From NCBI RefSeq assembly GCF_000217955.3, contig NZ_AFOY02000015.1, positions 1,054,001-1,118,000 on the forward strand: a DNA stretch of 64,000 nucleotides. Reading direction: 5' to 3'. Below are positions 61,045-64,000 of this stretch, in pieces. Below the pieces are notes generated by a model, which was given only the letters and a program-made list of their open reading frames with translations, did not search any database and had not been told where the DNA came from. Source of the DNA: Pseudomonas fluorescens HK44 (GTDB lineage: Bacteria; Pseudomonadota; Gammaproteobacteria; Pseudomonadales; Pseudomonadaceae). Every line of letters starts with the position of its first letter. Within the stretch, counting starts at the first letter, position 1. The position numbers and the translations under genes were made by a program.

Positions 61045-61550
61045 TCAGTTGTCCTCGTTGTCGGTCCCCCAGTAGTCGTTGAGCTTTTTTCGCAGCACCA
61101 ACAACGCAGCTGTTTCAGCAAGTGCCTTGTCTTTTCGACGCAGTTCGCGCTCAAGTTCCTGGATGCGTTTCTATCCTTGCGAGACTGCTCCCGATCTTCT
61201 TTTTGCTGGGCCTTTTCCGATTTCTGGCCGGTGATGAAGGCTTGTCGCCAGGCAGTGATTTGCTCGGGGTAAAGGCCTTTGCGGCGGCAATACTCGCCCA
61301 GGTCGATCTCGGACAAGCCGGCCGCTTCAAGGACGACAGCAAACTTGGTTTCGGCTGACCAACTCTCGGCCGGTGACTTGTTTTCGGACACTGCACTTCC
61401 TTCAGAACTGAGCTGCTTGCGCCAGTTGGACAAAGACATTTCGCTGACCCCTTCGCGCCGGGAAACCTCGGCCATCGACAGGTTCAGTGGGGGAAGCAGC
61501 ATCTTGAGTAATGCGGCTCTGCGTTCAGGTGAATAGTACGGCACAACCAA
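61045..61550 (-). pseudogene. IS3-type orfA, frameshifted
   Basis: The first 125 codons encode the IS3 OrfA helix-turn-helix (LNLSMAEVSRREGVSEMSLS, EIDLGEYCRRKGLYPEQI). One A is missing near 61172; the proper continuation IQELERELRRKDKALAETAA, LLVLRKKLNDYWG lies in another frame and ends with TGA at 61045. OrfA binds the terminal repeats. Together with the orfB lesion this shows the element is immobile unless helped in trans. Confidence 0.8.
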
Positions 61551-61660
61551 TCTCTTTCCGCCCCCGGTATGCTTTTTAGGAAAAACCGGAGAGGCGACAA
61601 CTATCCTGACACCGGGGCCTATTTAACGACTCACGCCACCGCCCCGGCATAGGACGCCCC

Positions 61661-62161
61661 ATGCCCACAGAAAACCAAATCACCCAACCGAAAGTCATAG
61701 TGAAGCGTTACCACTTCAAAGGTGCGGCAGGCGAGTACGTCTATGTCGCGGACTTCGACCGGGTGACCGCCGAGCGTGACGCCCTGTGGCAGCGCCTGAA
61801 CGCCGCGGATCAGCGGATTGATGAGCTGACTCAGTCTCAACAGGAGGAGCGGCAGACTCTGATCGCATACGGCCGCAGTTGCGGGCTCGATGAGGCATCG
61901 ACTCTGTGCAGTCGCATGGCCTACGAAACCTACTACCCGGCTGGCTCCCGCTTCAAACTTTTCACGCCGAAGGCACAACAGCGGCTGGGCGATCTGCTGA
62001 TCAAGGCAGCGAACGCGATCGCTACCCTGCCAGACGGTCCATTCGATCGCTTTCAGGCACGCCAGCAAATGAAAGCCAGAACATCAGCCGCAGCCCGACA
62101 GGAGCACATTTGTACTCCTGCCCGATATAACTCCCTCCCCCTTCAAAGTCAGCCGCTATAG
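61661..62161 (+). CDS. Prophage protein of unknown function
   Basis: A 166-residue protein (VIVKRYHFKGAAGEYVYVAD, a coiled-coil ERDALWQRLNAADQRIDEL, then ASTLCSRMAYETYYPAG). Typical of accessory genes near phage integrases in Pseudomonas; no assigned function. The last 25 residues look less conserved in composition, so the end may be altered. AGGAC lies before the ATG. Confidence 0.55.
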   Translation: MPTENQITQPKVIVKRYHFKGAAGEYVYVADFDRVTAERDALWQRLNAADQRIDELTQSQQEERQTLIAYGRSCGLDEASTLCSRMAYETYYPAGSRFKLFTPKAQQRLGDLLIKAANAIATLPDGPFDRFQARQQMKARTSAAARQEHICTPARYNSLPLQSQPL

Positions 62162-62181
62162 CGGCAAGGACGAGTGTGCCC

Positions 62182-62625
62182 ATGGAAAAGATAAAGGCTG
62201 GACCGGATCATTACCGCTTTGTCAATGAAATCGGCCCTGACGGCCTCGAAGTGCATTGCATCACCTACACAGTGATCGGTGAAACGGCGCAGTGCTGGTA
62301 TGTAGCCGATGAATACACCGTCAACATGATTAACGGTTACCAGCACAGCTGGACGACAGACGCCGTGAAAAAGCGCCGCAAGCGCGTGCTCAAGGAAACC
62401 AATGCGCATAGCAAGCGATTTGCCTACCCGGACAAGGTCCACGCCCTGCACTCCTACAAATTGCGCAAATCGCGCCAACTCGGACATGCCGAGCTAACCC
62501 TGGAGCGCGCCCGTGCGGCACTGGGTTACTTCGGTGACTTGTCGGTGGTGAATGAGGCGCCCGTCGCCGAAAAGCTGATCATCCCCAACGAGTACATCCA
62601 AGGCATGGGCTGGGGGGATTACTAA
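62182..62625 (+). CDS. Prophage protein of unknown function
   Basis: A 147-residue protein (KAGPDHYRFVNEIGPDGLEV, AQCWYVADEYTVNMINGYQ, RQLGHAELTLERARAALGYFG). Not recognised. AAGGACGAG lies upstream; the ATG at 62182 is preferred to the GTG two codons before. Its stop TAA overlaps an ATG of a 16-codon frame that leads into the methyltransferase gene, so the genes are probably coupled. Confidence 0.6.
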   Translation: MEKIKAGPDHYRFVNEIGPDGLEVHCITYTVIGETAQCWYVADEYTVNMINGYQHSWTTDAVKKRRKRVLKETNAHSKRFAYPDKVHALHSYKLRKSRQLGHAELTLERARAALGYFGDLSVVNEAPVAEKLIIPNEYIQGMGWGDY

Positions 62626-62674
62626 TGATCGCCATCCCCTACATGGCCTGGCTCATCTACACGGGGCCACGGTG

Positions 62675-63166
62675 ATGAGCGCTGCGGCAAAAGTCCTCGA
62701 CCCTTGCAGCGCCAGCCGAATGATGTGGTTCGACAAGCAAGACCAGCGCGCATTGTTCGGCGACATCCGCGACGAAGAACACCTGCTTTGCGATGGCCGA
62801 GTATTGAAGGTCGAGCCTGATGTGCTGATGGACTTTCGGCAGTTGCCCTTTGATGCCGAAACCTTCCGCTTGGTGGTGTTCGATCCGCCTCACCTGACCC
62901 GCGCCGGCGTCGACAGCTGGATGCGTGCCAAGTACGGGATGCTCACCGCCGACTGGCGCGAGGATATCCGCCAGGGTTTCGCCGAGTGCTTCAGGGTGCT
63001 GGAGCCTGAAGGCATCCTGATCTTCAAGTGGAACGAAACCCAGGTGCTGGTCAGCGAACTACTCGCCCTCACCGACGAAAAGCCACTGTTTGGCCACAAA
63101 TCTGGCAAGCGTGAAAAGACGCACTGGATCACGTTAATGAAACGCCCTGCCAGTTCTAAACCCTAA
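62675..63166 (+). CDS. Phage SAM-dependent methyltransferase
   Basis: A 163-residue class I methyltransferase. The glycine-poor SAM loop appears as VLDPCSASRMMWFDKQD and the catalytic VVFDPPHLTRAG motif (DPP[HFWY]) is that of amino-DNA methyltransferases; FKWNETQVLVSELL and GKREKTHWITLMKR close the fold. It would modify adenine or cytosine amino groups, or another small target. No specificity domain can be seen. GTG at 62672 is an alternative start. Confidence 0.75.
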   Translation: MSAAAKVLDPCSASRMMWFDKQDQRALFGDIRDEEHLLCDGRVLKVEPDVLMDFRQLPFDAETFRLVVFDPPHLTRAGVDSWMRAKYGMLTADWREDIRQGFAECFRVLEPEGILIFKWNETQVLVSELLALTDEKPLFGHKSGKREKTHWITLMKRPASSKP

Positions 63167-63238
63167 CCCCCCACCTTCTGCCGCCATGCGCGGCATGGAG
63201 AACCATCACCACCCCGAAACGGGGTAGAGGAAAACATC

Positions 63239-63580
63239 ATGGGTGCAGCAGAAAACCATGCCCAGGAATACGAGGACAAAGTCCCCGAGGAAAAGATGGC
63301 CGAACTACTCGGGATTACAAAGCGCGCCCTTGGAGCGAAACGCGGTCGCGGACAGATCCCTCTTGGGGTCTGGAACAAGATCAACGCCGGATTATTTACA
63401 GCAGACGGAAGTATGACGAATGGCTCGAGAACCAATGGATTTACCCACCGGAGTGGAAATTTTCCGCAAATCACTCCGAATTCGCTTCACCTGGAACGGT
63501 GAGCGACGGAGCGAAACGCTCGCCTATCCCACGACGCAGAAAGAGGTTAAAGCTGCATCCCAACTTAGAGATCAAGTAAT
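63239..63580 (+). pseudogene. Excisionase-like gene with a frameshift
   Basis: ATG at 63239 opens AAENHAQEYEDKVPEEKMAE, LLGITKRALGAKRGRGQIPL, a MerR/Xis-type winged helix found next to integrases in Pseudomonas prophages. Near 63386 a G is missing after NKIN; the next frame continues RIIYSRRKYDEWLENQWIYP and ends in TAA at 63580. The protein would direct excision. The last 161 bases also encode the start of the integrase in another frame. Confidence 0.72.
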
Positions 63581-64000
63581 TGGCTTGATCAAGCTAGGAC
63601 TGATGGATGACGCGAAGTACGCCGAGCTTTTTCCTGGCTCGGCAGCGTCCACTGGAGGGGTAGTGTCTTTCGGGGAATACGCCCAGCTGTGGCTGGACGG
63701 GAGGGAGATCGAGGCAGGCACGCGCATCAACTACAAGGGTGCGCTTAACCTCTACTGGATGCCTTACCTGGCACTGACTCGGCTCGATATGATTACAACC
63801 ATGAGCCTGCGCCGGATCATCGGTGATATCGAATGGTTTTCGCCGGACGTGAAGCGCAATGCACTGGTGCGACTGCGGAGGATTCTGGAAGCAGCAGTAA
63901 AAGAGGGGTTGATCGCCAAAAAACCGGCTGAGCTGCTGGACGTACCAAAACGTAAGAAAAAAGAGCCTGACCCCTTCACTCTTGCCGAAGCCAATCTGAT
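63420..64000 (+). CDS. Phage tyrosine-recombinase integrase, 5' part
   Basis: ATG at 63420 starts a frame that stays open to the window edge (193 codons). Residues 5-70 form an arm-type DNA-binding domain (GVEIFRKSLRIRFTWNGERR, SETLAYPTTQKEVKAASQLR), then FGEYAQLWLDGREIEAGTRI begins the SAM-like core-binding domain; the catalytic domain lies beyond. It integrates and excises the prophage at its att site. Overlaps the excisionase-like gene by 161 bases. The attachment site must be beyond the right edge. Confidence 0.88.
   Translation, partial: MAREPMDLPTGVEIFRKSLRIRFTWNGERRSETLAYPTTQKEVKAASQLRDQVIGLIKLGLMDDAKYAELFPGSAASTGGVVSFGEYAQLWLDGREIEAGTRINYKGALNLYWMPYLALTRLDMITTMSLRRIIGDIEWFSPDVKRNALVRLRRILEAAVKEGLIAKKPAELLDVPKRKKKEPDPFTLAEANL

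Larger units (their letters stand above)
59968..61603. mobile_element. IS3-family insertion sequence, decayed
   Basis: Both ends carry TAGTTGTCGC, as inverted repeats: plus strand at 59968 and minus strand at 61603, with partial similarity beyond (TC, then CCG or CGG). Inside are orfA and orfB of the IS3 type on the minus strand, each with a frameshift. No clear target duplication was found, so the ends are approximate by a few bases. Confidence 0.72.

Overview
The window looks like a Pseudomonas chromosome, most probably of the P. fluorescens group. It has high-GC coding sequence, a complete MexEF-OprN-type efflux operon, an LpxO lipid A hydroxylase, several small Pseudomonas-restricted families (DUF2790, DUF1652, DUF1654, a DUF6555-like protein) and Pseudomonas-type REP elements. 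No rRNA, tRNA or CRISPR array was seen.

0.5-10.4 kb: a catabolic island. A sigma-54 activator of the XylR/DmpR type (V4R sensor, AAA+ domain, Fis-like HTH) and a LysR regulator lie among two opposite-strand gene sets. One set encodes a fumarate-reductase-like flavoprotein, a short-chain dehydrogenase and an isochorismatase-type cysteine hydrolase. The other encodes a racemase-superfamily protein without the usual cysteines, a second fumarate-reductase-like flavoprotein and both subunits of a private electron-transfer flavoprotein. The substrate cannot be read from the sequence.

10.6-38.7 kb: a MocR regulator divergent from a DJ-1/PfpI protein; mexE-mexF-oprN with candidate upstream operators and a clear terminator; a second efflux system of the AaeA/AaeX/AaeB type; a signalling cluster (giant hybrid kinase, CheR, REC-kinase, single REC proteins) with no cheB; a GntR regulator with two apparent winged helices; a glycosyltransferase; two divergent PI-PLC-like genes beside a mannitol-operon remnant in which pieces of mtlD and a xylulokinase are fused; small exported proteins; ecotin; NIPSNAP; and a short threonine dehydratase behind what looks like an isoleucine attenuator with a leader peptide.

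38.9-50 kb: asparaginase, an ATP-grasp remnant, LpxO, a diguanylate cyclase, a LysE exporter, small proteins, a decayed Rz spanin gene, an exported low-molecular-weight phosphatase homologue whose catalytic cysteine is Asp, an intact IS5-family insertion with a CTAA target duplication, and a DUF3313 lipoprotein.

50-64 kb: a decaying lambda-like prophage. Remnants of tail genes H, M and L (minus strand) are followed by an immunity region (cro with a stop codon, three operator-like repeats, a CI/S24 repressor), small phage genes with terminators, an SOS-type box before a DUF1654 gene, a frameshifted C5 cytosine methyltransferase, a broken IS3-family element, a small SAM methyltransferase, a frameshifted excisionase-like gene, and an integrase that runs off the right edge. 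Many separate frameshifts and stops in this part, against intact genes elsewhere, indicate real decay.
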